A stretch of 64,000 bases of DNA from Hirundichthys speculiger (lineage: Eukaryota > Chordata > Actinopteri > Beloniformes > Exocoetidae). The stretch spans positions 43,800-107,799 of the forward strand of contig JAGFBZ010002553.1 of assembly GCA_018398805.1 (NCBI GenBank), in the 5' to 3' direction. The notes beneath the pieces are model-generated. The model searched no databases. It saw only the letters and a list, made by a program, of their open reading frames with translations, and was not told the DNA's origin. Below, piece after piece: positions 10,767 to 22,357 of the stretch (the first letter of the stretch is position 1; every line of letters starts with the position of its first letter). The translations under genes were made by a program, and so were the position numbers.

Positions 10767-11837
10767 GTAGGGGTGTGAAAAAAAAACTGATTTGGCAATA
10801 TATCGCGATTTTCGGCCGCCCAATATAATATCGATTTCTCAGCTCCTAATATCGATTTTTTTCAAAAACACCACTAATAAACAATAAATAGGTTGTTTTG
10901 AAGCAAATAGTTTTGACTCGATTTGTCCTCTGAATGATCAATATCATCTGATGAACATATACAGCAACTTGATTTTTCATCTCTACCTTTAATTTTGATA
11001 TTAACTGGGTAGATTATCGCAATATATTGTGATATCGTGATAATATCGTGACCCAAGCATCACCAATTAAAGGTCTTCGGAACAACGCGACAAACCGAAA
11101 ACCCGAGGTTCCGACCCGACCCGAATCAGGTCTCGGGTCCATTCAAAAGCCGTGACTCCGGGTTCGGGTCGGAACCGGTACAGTTAGTCTCGGGTCCGGT
11201 CGGTGCTCTCTGACAGGCTGGGTCCGCGTTTACTCCAGAGAGGTAAAGATATTAGCGGTGGCAGCTAATGTCAGGACTCGGGGCAGTTAAATTAATTAGT
11301 GGCGTGTTTGTCATGAAACAATCGTGTTGCCGTAGCGTGTTATTAGCGTGTTATTAGCGGTTTGCCCGGCAGCTGTAAAGCACAACGGATCACCAACATG
11401 ACAACGCTGGATGAGACATATTCACGATACGTCCTGACCGGTGTAGGCTATTAGCATTAGCAGTTGCTACCAATAGCATCTGTATCCACAAACAGAATAA
11501 CGACGTGGATTTATTGTTGTTTACATCACGTAGCCTATGTAGCAACTGAACCGGGTAGAGGAAGACAACTTTAGGTAAGAAAATCAAGTTTTATTCAACG
11601 CTAGACAACTTTTAAAATTAGCAACTACGGGCTGGATTGTCTCGGTTCTATTCAGGTAACTCGGTTCGGTTCGTGGTCGGAAACTAAAGACTTGAGTCGG
11701 GTTGTTCCGGGTCCAAATATTCTGGGTTCAATCTGGTACGGACTCCAGGATTTATGATAATAGCTCGGGTTGGGTCGGTTTCGGGTCAAATAATCATGAT
11801 ACATATCGTATTGCGAGGTCTTTGCCAATACTCGCTA
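10767..11837. mobile_element. hAT-type MITE split by a second element
   Basis: Left end TAGGGGTGTGAAAA, right end GCCAATACTCGCTA, with flanks GTTGCAGG and GTTACAGG (7 of 8 identical). Same family as 14202-14568. The middle (11063-11788) is foreign. Confidence 0.75.
11063..11788. mobile_element. 726-bp insertion rich in CGGGTC, nested in a MITE
   Basis: Sequence absent from the sister copy at 14202. Flanks AAGCATCA and AATAATCA agree at 6 of 8 positions, like an aged 8-bp duplication. Both ends are rich in GACCCGA/TCGGGTC words as in some fish hAT elements. Confidence 0.6.
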
Positions 11838-12232
11838 GTTACAGGACAAAAACTACCTTTAGCCACACCCACAAATTTGACTGGCGTGTAACTTAGAAAC
11901 CGCAGACGAACGACCCCAATCAGACGAAGAGCCTTGGGCTAGTTTATCCGGGTTTGTTTAATGACAGAATTTTAATTAATCCGGGAATTTGTAAAGGATT
12001 TAGAAAAAAAAAAAAGTTTTTTCTCGGCAGCAGGTTTATGAGCTGAAATGTGAAGGCGGTTATGACGGCGCCCCCTACTGGCCGTTTTTCCTCATATTGG
12101 CGAGCGTTTGGGTCCAAAGCTGGGGATCACCGAGGCCTCGTTAGAGGTTTCAGAGGAGCTTTTATATTCATCCTCCTTTATGAACATCAGAGGAACCGCT
12201 CTGTGTGGATCCATCGGGTCCGGTTCTAACCG

Positions 12233-12255
12233 CCCCCCCCCCCCCCCCCCCCCCC
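12233..12255. repeat. poly(C) run, 23 bases
   Basis: Uninterrupted C run inside otherwise unique sequence; similar runs occur at 13122-13147, 26171-26188, 28516-28540, and as G at 40357-40380 and 55474-55499. Confidence 0.95.
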
Positions 12256-12764
12256 GGCGCCACCGACCAGGCCGCCCGCGCTGCAGTAATCTGCCATCAT
12301 TATTACCGTTAGCGTAATTGGCAGCTGATGGTGTGAGATAATCAGATGACCCGAGCAGGTGATCAATCATCTAGCGGCGCCGCTGCTCCACGGCGGAGCT
12401 TCACACCAGAACTGTTCTGCAGAGTTCGGTGGTTTGTGTTTATTGATCAGATTCAGTATTGACGACTGAAAAACCAGCAGCTCAGACACAAACAGGAATC
12501 TCTCTCTCTCTCTGAGCCGGGCGGCAAAACGGCTGCTCTTTCTTTTCTTTTCTCTCTTCCTTTGAGAACGGGGGGGGGGGGGCTCATCTAATCGCCAATG
12601 ATGTCACACATCCCCCCCCTCCTCCCCCCCCGGGGACCAAACACATTGATAAATAAATAAACAAACAAACTAAGAGCCTGAATGTGGGAGGTGAGTCGGG
12701 GACAAAGGGCTCCGGGGGGCTCGGCCGAGGTGGCTGGCATGCAGCACATACAGGAAGGGCGGGG

Positions 12765-12768
<4 letters not shown>

Positions 12769-12813
<45 letters not shown>

Positions 12814-12947
12814 GCCCCTCTGCTGCACCTCACAAAAGCAGGAGGAACCTCCCTGCACCCCGAGAACATGACGCTCCCCACAGAGGAAAAAAAAAGGGAG
12901 AAGGCCACACCCCTCCCTCTGTCATACAAACATGTACTGACTCGCCC

Positions 12948-12988
<41 letters not shown>
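12769..12988. repeat. two (GA)n microsatellites 140 bp apart
   Basis: GA dinucleotide tracts at 12769-12808 and 12952-12988 with unique sequence between. They create RERERE/SLSLSL frames that are not genes. Confidence 0.95.
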
Positions 12989-12994
<6 letters not shown>

Positions 12995-13539
12995 GAAGCT
13001 GCAAACAGGAAGTCAAACAAAACAAAGTGAATCTGCGGCGGGCGCCGCCGTCTCCCTCCGTCGCGGGCGCTCCCGCACGCCCGTCAGGACGGTCGGCACC
13101 ACCCGCTTCCTGTCAGACAAACCCCCCCCCCCCCCCCCCCCCCCCCCACGGCGGCCTGAGGGGATTTATTGATCCGACCCGATCGCCTCCCGTCCCTCCC
13201 CGTGGGGGTTCGGTTGCCGGTTCTGGTTTTCCCTCCATAGGTGGTCACGTTCGCCGCCTCTCTTTGTTTTCATGGTGGAGGTGGGGGGTGGGGGGGTGGG
13301 GGGGTGGGGGGGGGGTGTCTCTGAACCGACTGACCCCACGTCTGATTCGCTGGCTGGTCAGAACTGCAGCAGAAACAGCCGCTGGAGGGAAACGTGATGC
13401 TTTTCTTTGTCTGTTGTCATTTTTAAATATAAACGCCGTTGCAGCCTTTAAACCGTTTATTTCTTTTTAACTTCATTCAACAGAAAAAAACAGAAAATGA
13501 TTGGTGTTATTTTATTTTTCTATTGGTTTCATTGGGCAG

Positions 13540-13800
13540 CTAAATTCATCAGTGAATTTTCTTTAAATGCTGATTGACGAGGCATCATTAATGGATCGGG
13601 GCTCCAACAACAGATGGCTTCGTTAATAATTAATCTACGTCCCCTGATGATTAATGCTAATTCTGAAAAAACACAGGAAACCGTCATTTAACATCAATCA
13701 TTAACAAAACTAATGATTCTTCCTCCGTCTGCTGATTGATCAGGTGACGTCCAACAGGCCTGGTATCAGTTATTGATCTAAAGCGCTAACCCAGCTATCG
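13540..13800. promoter_or_regulatory. candidate enhancer-like element with clustered homeodomain motifs
   Basis: High-complexity, repeat-free DNA with many ATTA/TAAT cores (GTTAATAATTAATC, GATTAATGCTAATTC), TGATTGAT (PBX-like) and TGACGT. Such composition is typical of conserved non-coding elements, but conservation cannot be tested here. Confidence 0.25.
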
Positions 13801-14201
13801 ATTAAAGTTTTGTGCTTAAATGTGATCAGATATGTCAACAGATGTTTTATCAACGTCTATCAGCTCCAACTCACGTGTGATTTGATCCGTTTGTCACGTC
13901 TAAGGAAGTAAACGAGAGGAAGCGTGGATGATCACGTAAAGCCCCGCCCCCACACTGCTGTGACTGGTCCGGTACGTTCTGTACCGGTTTATGGGAAGTG
14001 GGCCGACCCGACACAGTTCTTGCCCAGTGAAGTAAATGGGTCGCGAAGCTAAATTAGGCTAAACGAGGCTAAATGAGCGTTCCGTTAAGACTCAACAACT
14101 TATAATTGTTTAAATGTGATCAGCATAAAGACGTTATATTTGGCTATTAATGTTTTTTATATATACATATATATATATTAAATGTAAAACTATATGTATA
14201 T

Positions 14202-14568
14202 TAAGGGTGTGAAAAAAATCGTTTTGGCATTATATCGTGATTTTCGGCCGCCCAATATAATATCAATTTTTCAGCTCCTAATGTCGATTTTTTAGGAAAA
14301 TTTTATTCAATTTATTTTATTTATTTATTAAATGTCCAAAAAAAAAATTTCAGTTCCTAAATATCCGCGCTATTTTACTTTTTATTTTTTGATTTACTGC
14401 ACTAGTTTATTGATGTTACTCCGCTGGCATTTTTCATCTCTACTTTTAATTGTGATATTAGCTGAGTAGAATATCGCAATATATCGTGATATCGCGATAC
14501 TATCGCATCGTGACCCAAGTATCACGATACATATTGTATTGCGAGGTCCTTGCCAATACTCACCCCTA
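14202..14568. mobile_element. hAT-type MITE with perfect 8-bp target duplication
   Basis: Starts TAAGGGTGTG, ends CTCACCCCTA, flanked on both sides by ATGTATAT (14194-14201, 14569-14576). 367 bp, TATCG-rich interior, no transposase. Sister copies at 10767 and 58377. Confidence 0.87.
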
Positions 14569-15029
14569 ATGTATATATATATTTTTATAATTTTATACAT
14601 TCAAATATATATATTTAATTTTAAAATAAAGAAACAGGTGTAGAAAATAAATTATATTTAAATAAAAATCAGTTTCAATTTTTAAATAAATTAGAATTAA
14701 ATATATGCGTGATTTTCATACAGAAAATAGCAGTAAAAATTAGCATTTTTTCACATTTTAATGCAAATTGAAGACAAGAAAACAGCAGTTCTGCTCATTA
14801 ATGCGCTTCTTTTTTTTAAATTTTTTTTTACAAAGTTGTGAAAGTGTTATTTAAAGAGAGCCTGAAGCACATCGGGGGAATCGGATCGATATCGGGTATC
14901 GGCAGGTGTGACGAGAGCTCTAAAAACAGACAAAGAAACCGGCCGCGGCACAACAAAGACCAACATCTGTCCGTTACTATGGAAACATCTGTCCTTTACT
15001 CTGGAAACATCTGCAAACTTTCTGATGCG

Positions 15030-15810
15030 GCGACGCAACTGTTGTCGGAGAGGAGCACACGGACGCTCGCGCTCAGGCTCGCGCTCACACGCGCAGGGGG
15101 CAACGGGTTCATCGTGACCTCAGATAAACCGAGCAGCGGCGCCACAATCACCGATAAACCGGGCAGATAAACCGGGCAGCGGCGCCGCGATCACAAAAAA
15201 AACCCAAACAACAGACCGAAACAACCGGAGCCGCACAACCGGTTCACGGAGACCGGAGTCGCCCTCAAACAGCCGCAGGTTCCCGGTCAGAACTTTAACC
15301 GGATCCGGAGACGGGACTGACCTGACAGGAGCCGGAGGAGAAAAGAACCGGGAGGACCGGGAGTTGACAGAGTCCGGCGGCCGCGGTCCGAGAGCAGCGC
15401 CGTGGATGAAAAGTGCTGATCTTCCGCCAGCAGCGCGAGCTTCAGCTGAGAAAAAAATAATACCGGAAAAAAAAAGAAAAAAAAAAAAAAACACAGAAAC
15501 AAAATTGAGAGCAGTCTGGCGGGTGGTAACAGGCGGCCAATCACAGCCAGAGGTGTAGCGGCCGCCGACCAATCACAGGCGAGGCGGTCCGTGATCCCGT
15601 ACGTGGCCGCGGCCTGATTGGTCCGGAGCGGGGTGCGTGGCCGCCGGGGGCGTGGCCGCGGAGTCAGCGGTGTCAGAGTAAACCCGATGAACCCGGTCGG
15701 CGCGCGCTATCTGGGGGAAAGGTTGGGGAGCGGGACGGGCGCGAGGCGGGCTGGCGAGGACGCGCGCGCGACACTGCCGCTCCTCGACTGCGGTTTACAG
15801 GATGGATGAG
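15030..15810 (-). promoter_or_regulatory. CpG-rich promoter region, probably of klf11
   Basis: Dense CpG, GGCGGCC and GGGGCGTGG-type boxes, and three CCAAT/ATTGG motifs near 15538, 15570 and 15616, in contrast to AT-rich DNA on both sides. No TATA box is seen, so a dispersed CpG-type promoter is likely. It lies upstream of klf11 in the right orientation; no other gene start is visible nearby. Confidence 0.5.
15322..15500 (-). other. klf11: candidate non-coding first exon of klf11
   Basis: A good minus-strand donor (CTGTCAG|GTCAGTCCC) sits at 15322 in GC-rich sequence directly downstream of three CCAAT boxes. No ATG in frame with exon 2 is visible before the donor, so it would be 5' UTR, consistent with translation starting at the exon 2 Kozak ATG. 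The 5' end is a guess. Splicing over about 5 kb is inferred from position only. Confidence 0.35.
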
Positions 15811-17389
15811 AAAAAAAAAAAAGAGAGAAGAAAGAAGAAAGAGTGTTTTTAAGAAAATACCTGCGGTTGATACACGGACACGCGCCCGCGAGCGATTCTG
15901 CTTCTGAAATAAACTTTGACACTAAACGCATTTAATGCTGAGTTGAACGTTTTTATTTTATTTTTACATTAAATAGATAAACAGGATTAAATTATTTTTA
16001 CTCAAGGTTGATCACGAAACTGTTAAAAAGAAGAAAATAAAATAACTTTCTGTCCTTATTTGAGTCTCAGAAATTACCTAAAAACCAAAAAAATGTATTT
16101 TAGTCTTTTATTTTCGGTAAATTATTTATTAAAAAAATAAAATTTACACCAAATATATATCATTTTAAAATAAAAATAGATTTAGATTAAAAAATCAAAT
16201 CAAATTATTGTATTTAAATTTCAAAATAAAATATAAAACTTATACATTTTAAGTAAAGTTACATTTAAAACAGACATTGCAGCAAACTGTGTTTTACCTG
16301 ATGACCTGAAGTTCACGCTACGCTACCTGCACTACACCTGGAGAACACACGTCTGGGTTCAGTGCAGCTGATGGTGGAGAATTCGCACCTGCAGTGGAGG
16401 GTTAGCACCTGCAGTGGAAGGTTCGCACCTGCAGTGGAGGGTTCGCACCTGCAGAGGAGAAATTCGCACCTGCAGAGGAGAATTCGCACCTGCAGTGGAG
16501 GGTTCGCACCTGCAGTGGAGGGTTCGCACCTGCAGTGGAGAGTTCGCACCTGCAGTGGAGGGTTAGCACCTGTAGTGGAGGGTTCGAACACGCCGCCACT
16601 TTGACGGTCCCACACGTTGCGAACGTCGTCAGCATCCTTCACCGCGTCAACAATAGCGCGGCGTCCGTCAGACGTTCAGCAGTTTTCAACAACTTCCTGC
16701 CTGGACAGGTGTGCCAGCTCACCAGACTGGTGACCAGGTAGCCGGTGAAACCGCACACGGGCTGATTCAAAGCACCTGGGGTTATTCACGTAGCTTAGCT
16801 GGAACAAAACTAGATGTGAGGTCACGTCAGAAGCTCCACCCCCACAATGAATTGAGATGTAGGTTTCTACCTGTCCCAGGTGTCAGTGTTACAGGTTCAG
16901 ATTTTAAAAAAGGGAAGAAGAATATTTGTCTTGCACAGGTAACCGTCAGAGAATCCGCCAGCGTTCATGGTTTCATCTTGAAACTCGCTCTGGATAACTG
17001 AATGACTGGGGGAAGTTCGGGCAGAACAGGAAGTTCGGGCAGAACAGGAAGTCCGGCGCTACGTCGGTCCAGTTCTGGATGAAACAGTTACGTCACATGT
17101 CACGCAGACACGTCGCCGTCATGGCGGGTTTTATTCATGTATGGACCAGGGTTTGGTGGATTTAACGTTAAACTGGAGGTCTGTAGCAGTTCGTCAGCGT
17201 CGTAAAAGCAGCTTGACCTCCGCTCCTGTAGGGGGCCCCGCTGAGCAAAACCTTCCTGTCAGACATCGTGATTTTTAAGTCAGATATTTATCTGAACGAT
17301 AACTGCTCGCTCATCTGACACGCTGGACAACAACGATATGAAGCTGCTTTTTTTTTTTGGTTTTGTTTTTATTTTTGTTGTTTCGTGAA
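15810..17389. other. intergenic DNA with a 20-bp minisatellite
   Basis: AT-rich 15930-16270 without features, then about ten copies of a GCACCTGCAGTGGAGGGTTC unit at 16383-16585 (some 21-22 bp), then unique sequence with no recognisable gene up to a transposon at 17390. Confidence 0.6.
16383..16585. repeat. 20-bp minisatellite (PstI-site bearing)
   Basis: Unit GCACCTGCAGTGGAGGGTTC, about 10 copies with one- or two-base length changes and G/A variants at the GTGG/GAGG position. Confidence 0.93.
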
Positions 17390-19201
17390 TAGGGATGGAA
17401 CGGTTAGCGGTATTACGGTAAAGCGCGGTAAAATTTCAACGCGATAACGATTACCGTTTATGTTTGACTTCGTCTCATTATCGCGGTCGATTAGCGGGAT
17501 ATGTATTACCAGCTTCATTCAAGTCGGCGAGCGACTCGCGACTGTGTCTCGCGTGAATATGTAGCTTGTAACATCGACATCGTAACGTTAGCATGGCGGA
17601 AAGTGGTGATAGCACGCAGGACATTTACCAACCCACTTTACATTTTATTGTAATTTGTAGAAGCAACTTGAAGGAGCTAAGGCTAATGCTTCAAGCTACT
17701 GAGATGTTTGACCAAGAGTAACCTGGTTGACGCGCTTCGCTAACTCACATTTCGTAAACGTTGCGTGTTGGTCGAAAAATAACCGGAACAACGTTCTTCT
17801 GATGCAGTTAAAATATTAATTTATTCCATTAACTGATCCGACAACCATAACGCCGGCAGTTAGCGCCACAGCGGTCAAACAGCTAACCAATAACAGGCAG
17901 CTACCTTTATACCTGACCCTCAGGTAACAACACAGCGACACCCACAGACACACAGAGTGAACTACAATTCAGAACAACATATTTGGCTCCTAAACAACTG
18001 TTTCTTTATTTACACATTTATACGTGTTTAAGGTTAAAGTCCAAAGTTTATTTCAATTTTTGTTCCTGATAATTGTTTGCATATACTTTAACAACCTACT
18101 ACGGTTGTTAGTTTATTTAAACTTGCACCAGACAGATAAGCTTTGTTCCTGTTATTTATTTTGTTAATTCAAAATAAAACCTCTTTCTGTGCCAGTTGTT
18201 TGCCCTCTTTTAATGTGAAAGTTTCATTTTGCTGAGATTTTGGCTTCTGATGTTTCAATATGACAAGAAAACCACAAGATTTTGTGAAATTATTCAAATG
18301 TATGTGTTTTTTGGACATTTGTACAGCAATGAAGAATACCGCGATAATATCGTAAACAGTGATAATATTGTAAACCGCGATTATATCGCAAACAGTGATA
18401 ATATCGTAAACCGTGATTATATCGCAAACAGTGATAATATCGTAAACTGTGGTAATATCGTTAACAGCGATAATATCGTAAACTGTGATAATATCGCAAG
18501 CAGTGATAATATCGTAAACCGTGATAATATCGTAAACTGCGATAATATCGTAAACAGTGATAATATCGTAAACCGTGATTATATCGCAAACAGTGATAAT
18601 ATCGTAAACTGTGGTAATATCGTAAACAGCGATAATATCGTAAACTGTGATAATATCGCAAGCAGTGATAATATCGTAAACCGTGATAATACCGTAAACT
18701 GCGGTAATATCGTAAACAGTGATAATATCGTAAACCGTGATAATATCTTAAACAGTGATAATATCGTTGACCGTGATAATATCGCAAACAGTGGTAATAT
18801 CGTAAACAGTGATAATATCGTAAACTGTGATAATATCGCAAGCAGTGATAATATCGTAAACCGTGATAATATCTTAAACTGCGATAATATCGTAAACAGT
18901 GATAATATCGTAAACCGTGATTATATCGCAAACAGTGATAACATCGTAAACTGTGGTAATATCATAAACAGCGATAATATCGTAAACTGTGATAATATCG
19001 CAAGCAGTGATAATATCGTAAACCGTGATAATACCGTAAACTGCGGTAATATCGTAAACAGTGATAATATCGTAAACCGTGATAATATCTTAAACAGTGA
19101 TAATATCGTTGACCGTGATAATATCGCAAACAGTGGTAATATTGTAAACAGTGATAATATCGTAATCGAGATATTATATTTTCCATATCGTTACTTTCCT
19201 A
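17390..19201. mobile_element. hAT-like element with internally expanded 18-bp minisatellite
   Basis: Left end TAGGGATGGAACGGTTA, right end CGTTACTTTCCTA; flanks TTCGTGAA and TTCCAGAA match at 6 of 8. Shares most of its length with the copy at 58711-59688 (AGCGCCACAGCGGTCAAAC, AACAGGCAGCTACCTTTATA). No transposase frame. The 1.8-kb size is due to the minisatellite near its right end. Confidence 0.75.
18340..19166. repeat. 18-bp minisatellite GATAATATCGTAAACNGT
   Basis: About 46 units without net frame change, giving a 372-codon frame of repeated NIVN-DNI-type peptide that is not a real gene. A roughly 180-bp higher-order pattern recurs (18409, 18589 and 18931 blocks look alike). Confidence 0.95.
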
Positions 19202-19439
19202 TTCCAGAAGGAATCAGAGTAGAAGAAGAACGACAGCTCCGTTTACACACAGGATGCTGCAGAACGACAAGCCCACGGGTTTCCTTCCCTCTTTTTCTCT
19301 TTTCTCTCCCTCCCCCTTTCATCTGGGACGACTGCCAGTCTCAGTAATATTCATGTTCACGTTAAAGAGGAATTTAAAATGAAGGAGGGACAAAAGAAGA
19401 CATCCTGCAGCTCAGGAGACCCTCAACACATTTCCTCAT

Positions 19440-19765
19440 TGTCTTCTTCCTGTACTGTTCCCCCCCCCCCACCCCCTCCTCCTCATCCCCCCCCCCCCTC
19501 CCCTCCCCTCCCCTCCCCCCACGGGGCCGATGAACCCGGGGAACTCCTCTGCACCGAGATTGTAAACAGCCTCTCCAGTAAAGATTTTCAGGGCGGGGCT
19601 ACTAGCAGGCTGGAACCCCCCCCCTTCCCTCCCCCTCCCCCACCAGCCCCCTCCCCCCCACTCCCTCCAACAGCTCGTGCACATGCACACATGCACAGGA
19701 ACACATGCGCGACTCCTTTGTTGAGGTTGCGTGTTAACCCTTTAAATTAAGGTTGGGAGGCGGGG

Positions 19766-19813
<48 letters not shown>

Positions 19814-19814
19814 C
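19440..19814. repeat. C-rich tracts and an (ATC)n microsatellite
   Basis: Pyrimidine-rich CCCCTCC tracts at 19460-19520 and 19614-19672, then about 15 ATC triplets at 19768-19814. No gene. Confidence 0.9.
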
Positions 19815-19940
19815 CATGGTTACATGAACAAACTGGGGAGGGGGGGGATCCACTTCCTGTGTTAGACAAAGAGCGCTGTTTATGATGCCTCGTGGCTTTG
19901 TGTTTGATTGACAGCTCCACCTGTGGCCAGCCTCGCATCA

Positions 19941-20690
19941 CCTGAGGAGACCTGAGGAGACCTGAGGAGACCTGAGGAGACCTGAGTAGACCTGAGGAGA
20001 CCTGAGGAGACCTGAGCAGACCCGAGCAGACCTGAGGAGACCTGAGGAGACCTGAGGAGACCTGAGAAGACCTGAGAAGACCTGAGGAGACCTGAGGAGA
20101 CCTGAGGAGACCTGATTAAACCTGAGGAGACCTGAGGAGACCTGAGGAGACCTGAGGAGACCTGAGCAGACCTGAGAAGACCTGAGGAGACCTGAGTAAA
20201 CCTGAGGAGACCCGAGGAGACCTGGGGAGACCTGATTAAACCTGAGGAGACCTGAGCAGACCTGAGGAGACCCGAGGAGACCTGAGGAGACCTGATTAAA
20301 CCTGAGGAGACCTGAGGAGACCTGAGGAGACCTGAGCAGACCTGAGCAGATCTGAGGAGACCTGAGCAAACCTGAGGAGACCTGAGGAGACCCGAGGAGA
20401 CCTGAGTAAACCCGAGGAGACCTGAGTAAACCTGAGGAGACCTGAGGAGACTTGAGGAGACCTGGGGAGACCTGAGGAGATCTGAGGAGACCTGATTAGA
20501 CCTGAGGAGACCTGAGGAGACCTGAGGAGACCTGGGGAGACCTGAGGAGACCTGAGGAGACCTGAGGAGACCTGAGGAGACCTGACGAGACCCGAGGAGA
20601 CCTGGGGAGACCCGAGCAGACCTGAGGAGACCTGAGGAGACCTGAGGAGACCTGAGGAGATCTGAGGAGACCTGAGGAGACCTGATTAGA
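19941..20690. repeat. 10-bp minisatellite, 75 units without an indel
   Basis: Unit CCTGAGGAGA with substitutions only; every unit starts at a position ending in 1, so length is conserved over 750 bp. Because 10 is not a multiple of 3 and TCTCCTCAGG lacks stops in any register, the minus strand is open in all three frames, which explains the 363-codon frame there. Confidence 0.97.
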
Positions 20691-20996
20691 GGTGAGGTTC
20701 GCTCTGCGCTGCAGCCCCGAGTCGAGGCAGAAACTGGGGCAGAGGCGTCACCTGGCAGCAGGCAGCAGGGTGACGTGAGTTCATTCCCACTCTGGAGTTC
20801 ACTGAGGTTGTAGAGTAAAAAAAAAAAAAGAAAGAAAGGGAAAGAAGGAAAAAAAAGAAAGAAAACATCCAGGCGGCCCGTAAAGATCAGTTTCCAGGCA
20901 GAAAACACCCCCAGACTTGTGCAGGAGGAACTCAGACTGAGCTCAGCTGCTGCAGCAGAAACAAAACCCACGACTGAGAGGCCTCAGGAAGGACAC

Positions 20997-21031
20997 CTGG
21001 ACACCTGGACACCTGGACACCTGGACACCTG
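20997..21031. repeat. short 10-bp repeat ACACCTGGAC
   Basis: Four copies next to the end of unique sequence; part of the same repeat-dense belt. Confidence 0.9.
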
Positions 21032-21173
21032 GGAAACGAGGCCTTGTTACTGTCGACATCCTCCCAACCCTCAGAGATGAGTCAGAGACTGAATATCTGG
21101 TCCAAGTCAGGAGGTTTGGTAGAGTTTCCAGAAAATATATGGAGCCAGATGACTAACAGATGGAGGCGGAGCC

Positions 21174-22357
21174 TAGTGGTCAGTAGAGGAACCGCAGCCT
21201 CTAGTGGTCGGTAGGGGAACCGCAGCCTCTAGTGGTCGGTAGAGGAACCGCAGCCTCTAGTGGTCGGTAGAGGAACCGCAGCCTCTAGTGGTCGGTAGGG
21301 GAACCGCAGCCTCTAGTGGTCAGTAGAGGAACCGCAGCCTCTAGTGGTTGGTAGAGGAACTGCAGCCTCTAGTGGTCGGTAGAGGAACCGCAGCCTCTAG
21401 TGGTCGGTAGAGGAACTGCAGCCTCTAGTGGTCGGTAGAGGAACCGCAGCCTCTAGTGGTCAGTAGAGGAACTGCAGCCTCTAGTGGTCGGTAGAGGAAC
21501 CGCAGCCTCTAGTGGTCAGTAGAGGAACCGCAGCCTCTAGTGGTCGGTAGAGGAACCGCAGCCTCTAGTGGTCAGTAGAGGAACCGCAGCCTCTAGTGGT
21601 CGGTAGAGGAACTGCAGCCTCTAGTGGTCGGTGGAGGAACTGCAGCCTCTAGTGGTTGGTAGAGGAACTGCAGCCTCTAGTGGTCATTAGAGGAACTGCA
21701 GCCTCTAGTGGTTGGTAGAGGAACCGCAGCCTCTAGTGGTCGGTAGAGGAACCGCAGCCTCTAGTGGTCAGTAGAGGAACCGCAGCCTCTAGTGGTCGGT
21801 AGAGGAACTGCAGCCTCTAGTGGTCGGTGGAGGAACTGCAGCCTCTAGTGGTTGGTAGAGGAACTGCAGCCTGTAGTGGTCATTAGAGGAACTGCAGCCT
21901 CTAGTGGTCGGTAGAGAAACTGCGGCCTCTAGTGGTCGGTAGAGGAACTGCAGCCTCTAGTGGTCATTAGAGGAACTGCAGCCTCTAGTGGTCGGTAAAG
22001 AAACTGGAGCCTCTAGTGGTTGGTAGAGGAACTGCAGCCTCTAGTGGTCGGTAGAGGAAATGCAGCCTCTAGTGGTCAGTAGAGGAACTGCAGCCTCTAT
22101 GGTCGGTAGAGGAACTGCAGCCTCTAGTGGTCAGTAGAGGAACTGCAGCCTCTAGTGGTCAGTAGAGGAACTGCAGCCTCTAGTGGTCGGTAGAGGAACT
22201 GCAGCCTCTAGTGGTCAGTAGAGGAACTGCAGCCTCTAGTGGTCGGTAGAGGAACTGCAGCCTCTAGTGGTCAGTAGAGGAACTGCAGCCTCTAGTGGTC
22301 GGTAGAGGAACTGCAGCCTCTAGTGGTCAGTAGAGGAACTGCAGCCTCTAGTGGTCA
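21174..22357. repeat. 28-bp minisatellite, about 42 units
   Basis: Unit core GCAGCCTCTAGTGGTCGGTA followed by GAGGAACC. Units differ mainly at GGTCGG/GGTCAG/GGTTGG and CCG/CTG, in patterned order that suggests block duplication. Confidence 0.96.

Larger units (their letters stand above)
10402..15321. other. probable klf11 first intron / upstream region
   Basis: No coding exon seen. It contains a 20-bp GAGCTAGCGGAGGTCACCAG repeat (10497-10557), two hAT-type elements, C/G homopolymers, two (GA)n tracts (12769-12808, 12952-12988) and a stretch of unique, ATTA-rich DNA at 13540-13800 that looks regulatory. Frames over the (GA)n tracts are repeat-encoded. Confidence 0.5.

Noticed and set aside
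12092..12370. Minus-strand 92-codon frame containing MFIKEDEYKSSSETSNEA
   Set aside because: Looks superficially protein-like, but runs through a poly(G) stretch and has no supporting splice context or known homologue.
12682..13470. 262-codon frame with RERERE blocks, Pro run and Gly run
   Set aside because: Runs through two (GA)n tracts and C/G homopolymers; no conserved segment.
18229..19347. 372-codon frame of repeated NIVNSDNIVNRD
   Set aside because: 18-bp minisatellite in a transposon; frame kept because 18 is a multiple of 3.
19880..20971. 363-codon SSGLLRSPQV repeat frame
   Set aside because: 10-bp repeat with no stop in any minus-strand register; all three frames are open.
21174..22357. 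Regularly spaced repeats, considered as a CRISPR-like array
   Set aside because: Units are contiguous with no unique spacers and the DNA is clearly vertebrate; a minisatellite.
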